A DNA stretch of 64,000 bases from Gemmatimonas sp. (GCF_021298855.1 NZ_JAJTHI010000006.1:60451-124450), one strand, 5' to 3'. Counted from the stretch's first letter, positions 42,928 through 50,734 are shown. Translations and numbers: made by a program. The notes: generated by a model from the letters alone, not told the origin.

Positions 42928-44220
42928 TTACCCCGCGAGAGCGGCCATGTCCGCCCGCATCGCCCGGAACAGCTCCACCAGGAACCGGTTCTCCTCCTCC
43001 TCCACGCTGCCGGCGAAATCGCTCATGGCGGTGAAGCCCAGGTTCCCCAGCCAGCGCATGATGGCGCTCTCCTTGACCGCCACATCGACCACGCGTTCGC
43101 TGATCGTTTGGCCGGCGGGGCCGGTGCGCAGCCCCAGCTTGAAGAACACGCCGTTCCCCTCGAAGGGGTGGCGGATGGCGCTGCTCAACAGCCGTTCGGC
43201 AATGAGCGGCAGGTGCCACTTGGGCTCGCGGGTGAAGCGCAGCTGCCAGGCCCGCTCGCGCGGCGTGTCCACGTGCACGAACTCGCCCACGAGATTCGAT
43301 ACCCCCACCGAGAAGAGCCCCAGCTTGGCCATGGCGTCCACGGTGAGGATGAGCGTGTCGGGCATGGGGCGCGCCGCCCCGACGAGCGGCTGCAGCGTGC
43401 CGTTGCGCGTACGGAAGCGTACGGTGAGTACGCGGTTCACCGCCTGCGCATCGAAGTAGTCGCCCGCCAGACGGTCGGAGAGACGAAACCGGTAGCGCGC
43501 GGGTTCCACGTACTTCTGCAGAAAGCGCGCGTAGGCGGGATAGCTGGCGGCGATGTCGCGCGCAGTGATGCGGATCTGCATGGCCACCAGCGTGGAGCCG
43601 TCGACCTGCGAGGTGGTCACGATGCTGTCGATGGTGAGCAATCGGCCGAGCGCCCCCACGGTACGCGGAAACGCATCGCGATAGTCGACGCGCATGGCGC
43701 TGCCGGGGCGTTCGGCGCTGGCGAAGAACGCGCGCGCCACATCGTTCAGTCGTTGCGGGGGCATGGTGCCCACATGGTGCTCCACTACGGTGTGCCAGAA
43801 CCAGTCATGCTCCTGCCGCTGCGTCACCGCAATGCGGTGGCGCTGCTCTCCCAGCCGCGTGGGGAGCGGCGTGTCGCGCCGCGCCACGAACTGGAACTGG
43901 TTGTTCACCAGACTCGCCTGCCACTCGGCGACGCGGTCGGCGCCCGTGCGCGTGGTGCGCATAGCCGTCCAGATCGCGGTATCGTTGGCCAGCTTCGACG
44001 GCGCGAAGGCATAACGCGCAATGCGCATGCGCCCGTGCAGCACCTTGGGCTGCCGCGTCACGTTGGTGAAGCGCGCCTCGAACGCCCCCACGAGGCCGTC
44101 GAAATGCCGCTGCGCGCCGCGTGGGTCACCGTCGTGCGCCAGCGCGGCCGCCCGGCACCCGGCAAGCAACGGCAGGGTGAGGGCGGTGACGAGCAGGACG
44201 GATGCGGCGCGGCGGGGCAT
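42928..44220 (-). CDS. Lipoprotein of unknown function
   Basis: The 430-residue protein has a lipoprotein signal with lipobox LLAGC (Cys22). The mature region is beta-rich with FVHVDTPRERAWQLRFTREP and HPFEGNGVFFKLGLRTGPAG toward the C-terminus, an outer-membrane-associated look. I do not recognise a named family. It is transcribed alone, convergent to tRNA-Ala. Upstream bases up to glnS are a purine-rich, low-complexity stretch (around 44225-44280). Confidence 0.7.
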   Translation of the reverse strand: MPRRAASVLLVTALTLPLLAGCRAAALAHDGDPRGAQRHFDGLVGAFEARFTNVTRQPKVLHGRMRIARYAFAPSKLANDTAIWTAMRTTRTGADRVAEWQASLVNNQFQFVARRDTPLPTRLGEQRHRIAVTQRQEHDWFWHTVVEHHVGTMPPQRLNDVARAFFASAERPGSAMRVDYRDAFPRTVGALGRLLTIDSIVTTSQVDGSTLVAMQIRITARDIAASYPAYARFLQKYVEPARYRFRLSDRLAGDYFDAQAVNRVLTVRFRTRNGTLQPLVGAARPMPDTLILTVDAMAKLGLFSVGVSNLVGEFVHVDTPRERAWQLRFTREPKWHLPLIAERLLSSAIRHPFEGNGVFFKLGLRTGPAGQTISERVVDVAVKESAIMRWLGNLGFTAMSDFAGSVEEEENRFLVELFRAMRADMAALAG

Positions 44221-44346
44221 GGGGGGACGGGAGCAGGGAGCGGCGGGCAGGGGGCAGGGAGCGGGGACCAGGCAACCGATAGCGGGGCGACCGCCGATGT
44301 ATACCCGCGAGGATTAGATTGACGGGTCCTCCTTACCCGTACATAC

Positions 44347-46053
44347 GTGTCCGATTCTTCGATTTCCGACAACTCCTCGGCCCCGCGCCGTGACTTCATC
44401 CGCGACATGGTGGCGGACGATGTCGCGACCGGCCGTTTTGGTCGTGCCCCCGCCACCCGCTTCCCGCCGGAGCCCAACGGGTTCCTGCACATGGGGCACG
44501 CCAAGAGCATCTGCCTCAACTTCGGCATTGCCCAGGAGTTCGGCGGCACCTGCAACCTGCGCTTCGACGACACCAACCCGGCCACGGAAGACATCAGGTA
44601 CGTGGAGGCCATTCAGCGCGACGTGCAGTGGCTGGGGTTCCAGTGGGACGGGCTCTACTATGCCTCCGACTATTTCGAGAAGCTGTACGAGATCGCCGAG
44701 CTGCTCGTGCGGCACGGCAAGGCGTATGTGGACGACCAGAACGAGGAGCAGATCCGCACCAACCGCGGCACGGTGACGAGTGCGGGCACTCCCAGTCCGT
44801 GGCGTGACCGCACGGTCGAGGAGAATCTCGACCTGCTGCGTCGCATGCGGGCGGGTGAGTTCCCCGACGGGGCAAAGGTGCTGCGCGCGAAGATCGACAT
44901 GGCGCATCCCAACATGATCATGCGCGACCCGCTGTTGCTGCGCATTCGCCATGCGCATCACTATCGGCGCGGCAACGACTGGTGCATCTACCCGCTCTAC
45001 GACTTTGCGCACGGGCTGAGTGACGCCATCGAAGGCATCACGCGCTCGCTCTGCACGCTCGAGTTCAAGGACGCGCGCGAGATCTACGACTGGCTCGTGC
45101 GGGAGGCGGGATTCGAGAATCCGCCCACGCAGATCGAGTTCGCGCGGCTCGAGCTGGATTACACCGTGCTCAGCAAGCGCAAGCTGCTGCGTCTCGTGAA
45201 TGAGGGGCATGTGACGGGGTGGGACGATCCCCGCATGCCCACCATCGCCGGGCTGCGCCGCCGCGGCGTGCGCCCCGAGGCCATTCGCGCCTTCGCCGAC
45301 GTGATCGGCGTGGCGCGCAAGGATGCGCGCGTGGAGATCGCCACCTTCGAGCATGCGGTGCGCAACGATCTCAACATGGAGGTGCCGCGCCGGCTGTGCG
45401 TGCTGAACCCGCTCAAGGTGGTGCTCACCAACTACCCCGAGGGGCAGGTCGAGCAGCTCGAGGCGCAGGACTATCCGCACGACGTGCCCAAGACGGGCAG
45501 CCGCACCGTGCCGTTCTCGCGCGAGCTGTACGTGGACCGTGACGACTTCATGGAAGACCCGCCGAAGAAGTTCTATCGGCTGGCGCCGGGTCGTGAGGTG
45601 CGCCTGCGCTTCGGCTATTTCATCACCTGTCAGGAGGTCGTGAAGAACGACGCGGGTGAGGTGGTGGAGTTGCGCTGCACTTACGACCCCGCCACGCGCA
45701 GCGGCAGTGCGCCCGACGGGCGCAAGGTGCAGGGCACCATTCACTGGGTGAGTGCGTCGCACGCGGCCGACGTGGAGGTGCGTCTCTACGACCGTCTCTT
45801 CGCGCAGCCCGACCCCGATGACGTGCCGGAGGGGCAGGACTTCCTGAGTGCACTCAACCCGCAGTCGCTCGTGGTCATCCAGCACGCCAAGGCCGAACCC
45901 GGTGTGCTCGACGATCCGCTCGGCTCGCGCTATCAGTTCGAGCGGGTGGGCTATTTCTACGCCGAGCCGGAGGGGAGCACGCCGGAGAAGCGGGTGTTCA
46001 ACCGCATCGTGGGATTGCGCGACAGCTGGGCCAAGGAAGTGAAGAAGGGGTGA
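44347..46053 (+). CDS. glnS: Glutaminyl-tRNA synthetase
   Basis: The 568-residue class I synthetase charges tRNA-Gln directly. HIGH-type motif is FLHMGHAKS, KMSKS-type is TVLSKRKL. PEPNGFLHMGHAKSICLNFG, DDTNPATE and WCIYPLYDFAHGLSD are GlnRS-specific, separating it from GluRS. The C-terminal anticodon-binding beta-barrels are complete. It starts at GTG 44347. Bacteria with GlnRS need no Glu-tRNA(Gln) amidotransferase for this tRNA. A tRNA-Gln gene lies 783 bases downstream. Confidence 0.94.
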   Translation: MSDSSISDNSSAPRRDFIRDMVADDVATGRFGRAPATRFPPEPNGFLHMGHAKSICLNFGIAQEFGGTCNLRFDDTNPATEDIRYVEAIQRDVQWLGFQWDGLYYASDYFEKLYEIAELLVRHGKAYVDDQNEEQIRTNRGTVTSAGTPSPWRDRTVEENLDLLRRMRAGEFPDGAKVLRAKIDMAHPNMIMRDPLLLRIRHAHHYRRGNDWCIYPLYDFAHGLSDAIEGITRSLCTLEFKDAREIYDWLVREAGFENPPTQIEFARLELDYTVLSKRKLLRLVNEGHVTGWDDPRMPTIAGLRRRGVRPEAIRAFADVIGVARKDARVEIATFEHAVRNDLNMEVPRRLCVLNPLKVVLTNYPEGQVEQLEAQDYPHDVPKTGSRTVPFSRELYVDRDDFMEDPPKKFYRLAPGREVRLRFGYFITCQEVVKNDAGEVVELRCTYDPATRSGSAPDGRKVQGTIHWVSASHAADVEVRLYDRLFAQPDPDDVPEGQDFLSALNPQSLVVIQHAKAEPGVLDDPLGSRYQFERVGYFYAEPEGSTPEKRVFNRIVGLRDSWAKEVKKG

Positions 46054-46089
46054 CGCGGCCGCTGGCGTTCTGGTGATTCGATCAGCGTA

Positions 46090-46119
46090 ACGGGGGTGAC
46101 GGGGTTCCGTCGCCCCCGT
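46090..46119 (+). terminator. Hairpin downstream of glnS
   Basis: ACGGGGGTGACGG (46090-46102) pairs with CCGTCGCCCCCGT (46107-46119), one wobble pair, loop GGTT. No T-run follows. It likely ends or stabilises the glnS mRNA. Confidence 0.6.
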
Positions 46120-46176
46120 GGCATGTTGGGGCATGATCCCGCCGAGTTGCGAAAATCGCCGAGGGCCGAGCAGACT

Positions 46177-46749
46177 ATGGGTATGCCAATCGCGCAGGAA
46201 CGTCGCTGGTCTGTGGAAGACGTCTGGGCGTTGCCGGACGACGGGAATCGCTACGAGACCGTGGATGGGGAGCTCCTCGTGAGCCCCATGCCTCGGTTCG
46301 TGCACCAGCGGGCAGTGACTCGGCTGGGGGCGGTGCTCATCGAGTACGTCGATCGACAGCATATTGGCGAGCTGATGTTTTCTCCGTACGATGTCGTCCT
46401 CGACCCCTTCACGCTGCTGCAGCCCGACGTGCTGGTCATTCGTCCGGTAGGGATTGAGGTGGTGCGTGGCGAAGCCCCGCCGCCGGCGCCCTTTCTGGCC
46501 ATCGAGGTGCTATCGCCCACCACGGCCCGTGCCGATCGGATACGGAAGCGGCCGCGCTACCAGCGGGCAGGCATCGAGTGCTGGCTGGTGGATCTCGACT
46601 CGGAGCTGGTGGAACGCTGGACGGCCGAGTCGGAGCGGCCGGAGGTGTGCACGGAGCGGTTGGTGTGGCAACCGGCTGGTGCCGGGGCACCGTTCTCCCT
46701 CGACGTGGCGGCGTTCATGCGTGAAGTCGTCGGCCCCCGCGCGGAGTGA
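46177..46749 (+). CDS. Uma2-family (DUF820) PD-(D/E)xK protein
   Basis: The 190-residue protein has the Uma2 nuclease-like layout: YETVDGELLVSPMPR (E), LLQPDVLVIRP (D) and FLAIEVLSPTT (E-x-L), the three acidic positions of the PD-(D/E)xK fold. Uma2 proteins are abundant in Deinococcus and cyanobacteria and are often mobile; their role is unknown. ATG 46177 and ATG 46183 both fit. It sits between glnS and tRNA-Gln. Confidence 0.85.
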   Translation: MGMPIAQERRWSVEDVWALPDDGNRYETVDGELLVSPMPRFVHQRAVTRLGAVLIEYVDRQHIGELMFSPYDVVLDPFTLLQPDVLVIRPVGIEVVRGEAPPPAPFLAIEVLSPTTARADRIRKRPRYQRAGIECWLVDLDSELVERWTAESERPEVCTERLVWQPAGAGAPFSLDVAAFMREVVGPRAE

Positions 46750-46771
46750 GGGCATCTGGAGGCGTCGCCCC

Positions 46772-46799
46772 TTCCACTTGGGTCCGGGCGGCGTATATT
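46772..46799 (+). promoter_or_regulatory. Promoter of tRNA-Gln
   Basis: TATATT (46794-46799) is a good -10 element; TTCCAC (46772-46777) is a weak -35 at 16-base spacing. The tRNA starts 37 bases downstream. Confidence 0.5.
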
Positions 46800-46836
46800 T
46801 GACGGCTCATCGGTCCACTGGGCCGGTGAAGCCAGC

Positions 46837-46909
46837 TGCCCCTTAGCTCAACTGGCAGAGCGTCTGACTCTGGATCAGAAGGTTCCTGGTTCGACCCCAG
46901 GAGGGGCAA
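46837..46909 (+). tRNA. tRNA-Gln (CTG anticodon)
   Basis: Acceptor arms TGCCCCT and AGGGGCA pair fully; D-arm is AGCTCAACTGGCAGAGC; anticodon stem TCTGA/TCAGA encloses CTCTGGA, anticodon CTG for CAG. T-arm CCTGG/CCAGG encloses TTCGACC. Discriminator A; CCA is not encoded. Its 3' half is duplicated downstream at 48966 and 50537, marking it as an integration site. Confidence 0.95.
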
Positions 46910-46954
46910 TTGCAAGCGCCGCCGTCACTTACGTGATGGCGGCGTTTGTGTTTT
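46866..46954 (+). repeat. Attachment-like repeat, copy 1 (3' half of tRNA-Gln plus terminator)
   Basis: The repeated core begins in the anticodon stem (gactctggatcagaaggtt) and continues through the tRNA end and its terminator hairpin. This copy belongs to the intact tRNA and would be the left junction of islet A. Confidence 0.8.
46917..46954 (+). terminator. Intrinsic terminator of tRNA-Gln
   Basis: CGCCGCCGTCAC pairs with GTGATGGCGGCG around TTAC (one mismatch), followed by TTTGTGTTTT. Degenerate copies of this hairpin accompany both downstream tRNA fragments. Confidence 0.85.
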
Positions 46955-47004
46955 GGGGGTGGCTGGAGGGGATTCCCCGTTCCAGCCAATCAGAGACTTC
47001 CGAG

Positions 47005-47280
47005 TTACGTACCCGTCGCGGGGGCAGCGTCCGCCCTCGATACCAGAGGGAAGTCCGCCGGTCGTCGGATCGAGCGGACGGACAGATCCACGTCCAACTG
47101 CGGCCAGTAGAGATGATCCGCGCTCGGCCGCTCGACGTTGGTCAACGCGTCGATGGTGGCCTGCCGGAACCACGGAAAGTCCTCGAAGCGCACGAGCAGT
47201 TCCTCGTCGCCCAGCAACAGCCAGAAGCCGTGCCGGGACACGTGCGTGACCTCAGGCGCCGAAGTGGCGAAGCCAGGCAT
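47005..47280 (-). CDS. DUF2442-family protein (putative antitoxin partner)
   Basis: The 91-residue protein shows the DUF2442 pattern: VTHVSRHGFWLLLGDEELLV, then FEDFPWFRQATIDALTNVE and DHLYWPQLDVDLSVRSI. Such proteins are usually encoded directly after DUF4160 proteins, as here. The pair has been suggested to be a toxin-antitoxin module; no biochemical role is established. Its ATG lies 29 bases inside the DUF4160 gene. It lies in islet A near the tRNA-Gln junction. Confidence 0.8.
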   Translation of the reverse strand: MPGFATSAPEVTHVSRHGFWLLLGDEELLVRFEDFPWFRQATIDALTNVERPSADHLYWPQLDVDLSVRSIRRPADFPLVSRADAAPATGT

Positions 47281-47491
47281 CGCGTATCTCTCCTGTGTGA
47301 CGTTCGACGACGTCCTGCGCATCAGCGAGTTGGCGGGCCGAGAGCCCGACCGAGTCGGCCAAGGCAATTTCGGGCTGAAGCCAGAACTTGGCCTCGCCAT
47401 CCGGATGCGACACATGCACGTGCATGCGGGGTTCCTCACGCGAGAAGAAGAACAGGCGGAAGGGCCCCTCGCGCAGGACGGTTGGTGACAT
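47252..47491 (-). CDS. DUF4160-family protein (putative toxin partner)
   Basis: The 79-residue protein matches DUF4160: MSPTVLREGPFRLFFFSREE, MHVHVSHPDGEAKFWLQPE and a helical end. The family is small, cytoplasmic and nearly always paired with DUF2442. The start ATG 47491 gives the standard N-terminus. It lies 16 bases after the MerB-like gene on the same strand, so all three may be one operon. Confidence 0.82.
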   Translation of the reverse strand: MSPTVLREGPFRLFFFSREEPRMHVHVSHPDGEAKFWLQPEIALADSVGLSARQLADAQDVVERHTGEIRDAWLRHFGA

Positions 47492-47507
47492 GACCTCAAA
47501 TATAGCG

Positions 47508-48176
47508 CTACGCCAAGCTCCAGAATGGCGACGTGAACCCGTGACGCTGAAAGACGCCGGCGATTTCGTCCGCGGAGCGCTTCCGCCACGGCGCACGCAC
47601 ATAGTCGCCGTACCACTCGCGGGCGAACGCCCACATCTGCGGCAGTGGAACGACCGCTCCCTTCGGTAACGCATGTCGGACACACCAGTCGTCCACTTCC
47701 CGCTCCGTGCGAAACGGCTGAAAGCTCGCGCACGCATGAATCACGTTGTCCCACCAATGGCGCGGCGGCGTGGACAGGTGGAAAAGCAGCGCTCGCTCGA
47801 GCACCTCACCAGAGCGTACGTGCACGACTACGGGTTCGCGCTCGCCACCCAGTCGGGTGGAGATGTCTGCGTCGGCGCCCACGGCGGCGGCGATGCCGAG
47901 ACCACAGTAGAGGCAGTTGGCCCACCAACCGCGCTCACCGATTTCGACCCAGCACGAGCCGGGCGACAGGGCGAACGGAGGGACGGCCCACGGTCGCGTC
48001 GTGTTCGGATGGAGCAGCAACGCGTGGGCGTTGTGGAGCGCGCGCAATCCGCGTTCGACGTCTGCGGCGGAGCATGTCAGCAATGCTGCCAACTCGGCGT
48101 TTGACGGCGCATAGCCACGGGCGGCGATCTCGCGCGTGAGTGCGCCGCGAACGCGCAGGTCGAAGTCTGTCAGCAT
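47508..48176 (-). CDS. MerB-like (alkylmercury lyase family) protein
   Basis: The 222-residue protein has an N-terminal winged-helix-like part (ALTREIAARGYAPSNAELAA) and a MerB-like core (CWVEIGERGWWANCLYCGLG; later WWDNVIHACASFQPF and WCVRHALPKGAVVPLPQMWA). The pattern matches proteins annotated as alkylmercury lyase. In MerB, C96 and D99 act with C159; here the first pair reads C-L-Y-C, so Asp is replaced by Cys and the second Cys is uncertain. Organomercurial lysis is therefore doubtful. A divergent MarR gene probably regulates it. Confidence 0.55.
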   Translation of the reverse strand: MLTDFDLRVRGALTREIAARGYAPSNAELAALLTCSAADVERGLRALHNAHALLLHPNTTRPWAVPPFALSPGSCWVEIGERGWWANCLYCGLGIAAAVGADADISTRLGGEREPVVVHVRSGEVLERALLFHLSTPPRHWWDNVIHACASFQPFRTEREVDDWCVRHALPKGAVVPLPQMWAFAREWYGDYVRAPWRKRSADEIAGVFQRHGFTSPFWSLA

Positions 48177-48242
48177 GCTATTCCGTGCTCTCTCGCGAGT
48201 AGCGCTTGTTGTTGCGTGGGATTCACGCTCGGAGACGACACG

Positions 48243-48270
48243 TTGAATATTCAGTGTAGGTACACATAAA
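48243..48270 (+). promoter_or_regulatory. marR promoter with operator-like palindrome GTGTAGGTACAC
   Basis: TTGAAT (48243-48248) and CATAAA (48265-48270) are spaced 16 bases. The dyad GTGTA-GG-TACAC (48254-48265) lies between them, in the 137-bp divergent gap, where a MarR dimer could block both genes. Confidence 0.5.
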
Positions 48271-48313
48271 GCAAGCCGTAGCGGCGCGGACCTCCTGACA
48301 CCACTGTTCCTCA

Positions 48314-48751
48314 ATGTCTCGAACTCTCTGCAACCATCTCGCGCTGCGGCAAACGATGCGGCTCGTCGGGCAGTTGTATGACGCCGAACTCGCGCCGAGT
48401 GGACTCAAAACGACGCAGTTCTCCATGCTGACGATCTTGGCGCGTGAGGGACCGTTGACCGTCCACGCGCTCGCTCAGCATATGCTGGTGGATCGCACCA
48501 CACTCACCCGCAATCTTCAGCCGCTGGAGAGGGAGGGCTGGCTGGAGATGGCCACAGGGAAGGATCGGCGGCAACGCGTGATTTCCCTGACCGCGGCGGG
48601 TCGCGCGAAGCGGAAAGAGGCCCACCCTCTGTGGGGGCGTGCGCAGCGCCGGTTCGAGGAGGCGGTGGGCGGCGGGAAGGCCGAAGCGCTCCGGGAGGAG
48701 CTGGCGCGCATCAATGAGGCCGTCGCGCCATTGCTCCGTGAAACCGCCTAG
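48314..48751 (+). CDS. MarR-family transcriptional regulator
   Basis: The 145-residue protein has the MarR winged helix: SGLKTTQFSMLTILAREGPL, recognition helix VDRTTLTRNLQPLEREGWLE, and the wing KDRRQRVISLTAAGR. MarR proteins repress divergently transcribed genes until a phenolic or thiol-reactive ligand binds. The nearest target is the MerB-like gene. It lies in islet A between tRNA-Gln repeats. Confidence 0.9.
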   Translation: MSRTLCNHLALRQTMRLVGQLYDAELAPSGLKTTQFSMLTILAREGPLTVHALAQHMLVDRTTLTRNLQPLEREGWLEMATGKDRRQRVISLTAAGRAKRKEAHPLWGRAQRRFEEAVGGGKAEALREELARINEAVAPLLRETA

Positions 48752-48965
48752 CCGTGCTGGTCGCAGAGGGATATGAGCTCCAGGCGCCCAGAGCCGTTCG
48801 GCCCCTTCTGGCAGGTGATTCGCGATTGGGAGGCCGTGGTCGGTCACCCAGCTGGACCCCGACATGTGAAAGATTCTGTGTACTCGGGTCGGGCTCTTCT
48901 TGGTAGAAATGCCAAGTCGTTCGTGAGAATTGCCAACTTCGGCGGCAAAACTGCGCGTACCAGTC

Positions 48966-49056
48966 GACTCTGGATCAGAAGGTTCCTGGTTCGATCCCAG
49001 GAGGGGCAATTGCAAGCGCAGCCGTCACTTACGAGTGATGGCGGCGTTTGTGTTTA
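48966..49056 (+). repeat. Attachment-like repeat, copy 2 (tRNA-Gln 3' fragment plus terminator)
   Basis: The sequence from the anticodon stem to the 3' end of tRNA-Gln is repeated with one change (TTCGATCC for TTCGACCC), then the terminator hairpin. No 5' half precedes it, so it is not a functional tRNA. Similarity continues weakly about 40 bases further (ggattcc...cgttc). It would be the right end of islet A and the left end of islet B. The 214 bases before it hold nothing recognisable. Confidence 0.85.
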
Positions 49057-49142
49057 GCCAGGCCAATGGACGGGATTCCTCGTTCACGACCGACAGGAAT
49101 GCAAGTCTCTTCCTGGTTGCCCGTTGACACCGTGTGCCGATG

Positions 49143-49168
49143 TGTCCAGTGTTCATGAACACTGGACA
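49143..49168 (+). promoter_or_regulatory. 26-bp perfect palindrome, likely autoregulatory operator
   Basis: TGTCCAGTGTTCA is followed by its exact reverse complement TGAACACTGGACA. It ends 8 bases before the start of the winged-helix gene and abuts its AAGGAG ribosome site, an expected place for binding by the encoded DNA-binding antitoxin. Confidence 0.8.
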
Positions 49169-49176
49169 AGGAGCCA

Positions 49177-49683
49177 ATGGTGCCGCTCAAGCCCGCTGAT
49201 GTGGCCGTCGCCCTTCAATTGTGGCTGACCCCCGACGCACCGTACCGCGCGTTGGCCGAGGCCGTGGGGATCTCGCACGGGGAGGCGCATAACGCCGTGC
49301 AGCGCCTGCAGGCTGCGCGGCTGCTTCGCGCGGGCTCACGGTCCGTGAAGGCGGAGGCCTTGCTCGAGTTTCTGTTCGGCGGCGTTCCGTATGCGTTTGC
49401 GGCCACGCCTGGGGCCAAGGTGCGTGGTGTGCCCACGGCGCACGCCGCGCCGCCACTGTCCGTCGATTTCACCGGGGCTGACGCCTATGTGTGGCCTTCA
49501 GCGGAGGGGCGCGTTCGCGGGGAAACGCTTGAGCCATTGTATGCGGGAGCCGTGCACACCGTAATCAGGAATCCGGCACTGTACGAGCTCCTTGCATTGG
49601 TGGACGCACTACGCGCCGGGCGCGCGCGCGAGCGCCAGCGGGCCCGTGAGCATCTCCGGCAGCGGCTTGGTGCGGCAGCATGA
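49177..49683 (+). CDS. Winged-helix protein, putative AbiEi-like antitoxin
   Basis: The 168-residue protein has an N-terminal winged helix (PYRALAEAVGISHGEAHNAV, then QRLQAARLLRAG). The remainder is a domain that I do not recognise, with LEFLFGGVPYAFAATPGAKV. A perfect AAGGAG ribosome site precedes ATG 49177. The stop overlaps the nucleotidyltransferase start (ATGA). DNA-binding partner plus nucleotidyltransferase is the layout of AbiE/MenAT toxin-antitoxin systems, where the antitoxin binds inverted repeats in its promoter. Classical AbiEi sequence is not evident. Confidence 0.7.
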   Translation: MVPLKPADVAVALQLWLTPDAPYRALAEAVGISHGEAHNAVQRLQAARLLRAGSRSVKAEALLEFLFGGVPYAFAATPGAKVRGVPTAHAAPPLSVDFTGADAYVWPSAEGRVRGETLEPLYAGAVHTVIRNPALYELLALVDALRAGRARERQRAREHLRQRLGAAA

Positions 49684-50393
49684 TCGTTCATCTCGATCAT
49701 CCCAATACGCAGCAGGTTCGGCGCGCGGCCATCGCTCTCGGCGACCTCCTCAACGAGGTCGTATTCGTTGGCGGTCTGATGATACCGTTCTTCATCTCCG
49801 ACCGCGGCCTCCATCGCATGCGCCCGACCGACGACGTTGATGTCGTGGTCGAGTGCCGCACCAGACAGGCCTATCACCAGTTCGCACAGCGACTGCAAGT
49901 ACTCGGATTTCGCCCCGATCAATCACCAGGGGCTCCGGTCTGTCGTTATCGAATGGCTGATGGGCTCGTGCTCGACGCCATGCCGCTCGACGGAGAGATC
50001 CTCGGCTTCAGCAACCGGTGGTATCCACTGGTCATGGACACCGCAGTCTCCGTGGACCTGTCCAACGGCATTGCAATCCGCGCCGCACACCCGGTGGCGC
50101 TGCTCGCGACCAAATGGGAGGCGTTCTTCGACCGTGGTAGCGACGATCCGTTCGGTAGCCACGATCTCGAGGATGTCCTGATGCTCGTCGCCGGTCGCGC
50201 CGAACTCGCGTACGAGCTCCAGTCGCTCTCGTTGGACGCGCGCACGTTCATTGCCGAATCCGTCCAGAAGCTGTTGGGGGCACCGTGGTTCGACGACGTG
50301 CTCGAAGGAACGTTCCCTGATGCGCAGCGGCTGCCGAAAGTGCTCGTGGGAATTCGTGAGAGAATCTCGGGGCTTGTCCCGCAAACCTCGTAG
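49680..50393 (+). CDS. Nucleotidyltransferase-fold protein, putative AbiEii/MenT-like toxin
   Basis: The 237-residue protein has a Pol-beta-type nucleotidyltransferase start: VVFVGGLMIPFFISDRGLHR, then TDDVDVVVEC with the paired acidic residues (D-x-D) expected for metal binding, and a third Asp in LVLDAMPLDG. ATKWEAFFDRGSDDPFGSHD follows, as in AbiEii/DUF1814 proteins. Known members transfer nucleotides to tRNA 3' ends (MenT) or inhibit growth (AbiEii). It is coupled to the winged-helix gene and lies in islet B. Confidence 0.75.
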   Translation: MIVHLDHPNTQQVRRAAIALGDLLNEVVFVGGLMIPFFISDRGLHRMRPTDDVDVVVECRTRQAYHQFAQRLQVLGFRPDQSPGAPVCRYRMADGLVLDAMPLDGEILGFSNRWYPLVMDTAVSVDLSNGIAIRAAHPVALLATKWEAFFDRGSDDPFGSHDLEDVLMLVAGRAELAYELQSLSLDARTFIAESVQKLLGAPWFDDVLEGTFPDAQRLPKVLVGIRERISGLVPQTS

Positions 50394-50536
50394 GCAACTG
50401 GGAACTCTTGAGGCGCGTACGCCCCTGCCCGCCAGCTTCAGTCAGAAATCCGTTCGCGCAGAGCGCCCGTTTGCCCGAACCGACCAGCGTCGTGGGAGCA
50501 ACCGCAATTCGGTGCCCAAGTCCGACTTTCCGGACC

Positions 50537-50614
50537 GACTCTGGATCAGAAGGTTCCTGGTTCGATCCCAGAGGGGCAATCGTAAACGCCACCGTCACTT
50601 GCGTGATGGCGGCG
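50537..50614 (+). repeat. Attachment-like repeat, copy 3 (degenerate tRNA-Gln 3' fragment plus hairpin)
   Basis: The third copy starts with gactctggatcagaaggttc and has lost one G in the T-stem (CCCAGAGGGG for CCCAGGAGGGG). The hairpin CGCCACCGTCAC/GTGATGGCGGCG is kept. It would be the right end of islet B. The rest of the gap 50394-50746 shows no gene. Confidence 0.8.
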
Positions 50615-50734
50615 TGCGTGCTGCGCGGGTCACCGGGCGCGAGCTCTTCCGCGTGGGTCCGCGTGAGTCCGCGATTCCGTGGTGCTGTTCCGGGCCCACG
50701 CGAAGCGGTCGGGCGGCGCCTGCGGTCGGCCGTG

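Noticed and set aside
42160..44322. 720-codon plus-strand open frame
   Set aside because: Runs from tRNA-Ala through inverted repeats and antisense to the lipoprotein gene; no domain.
44314..46362. 682-codon minus-strand open frame
   Set aside because: Exact antisense of glnS, with composition typical of a GC-rich shadow.
48773..49057. 94-codon open frame ending in the tRNA fragment
   Set aside because: Half of it translates the tRNA-Gln fragment and terminator; no ribosome site or family match.
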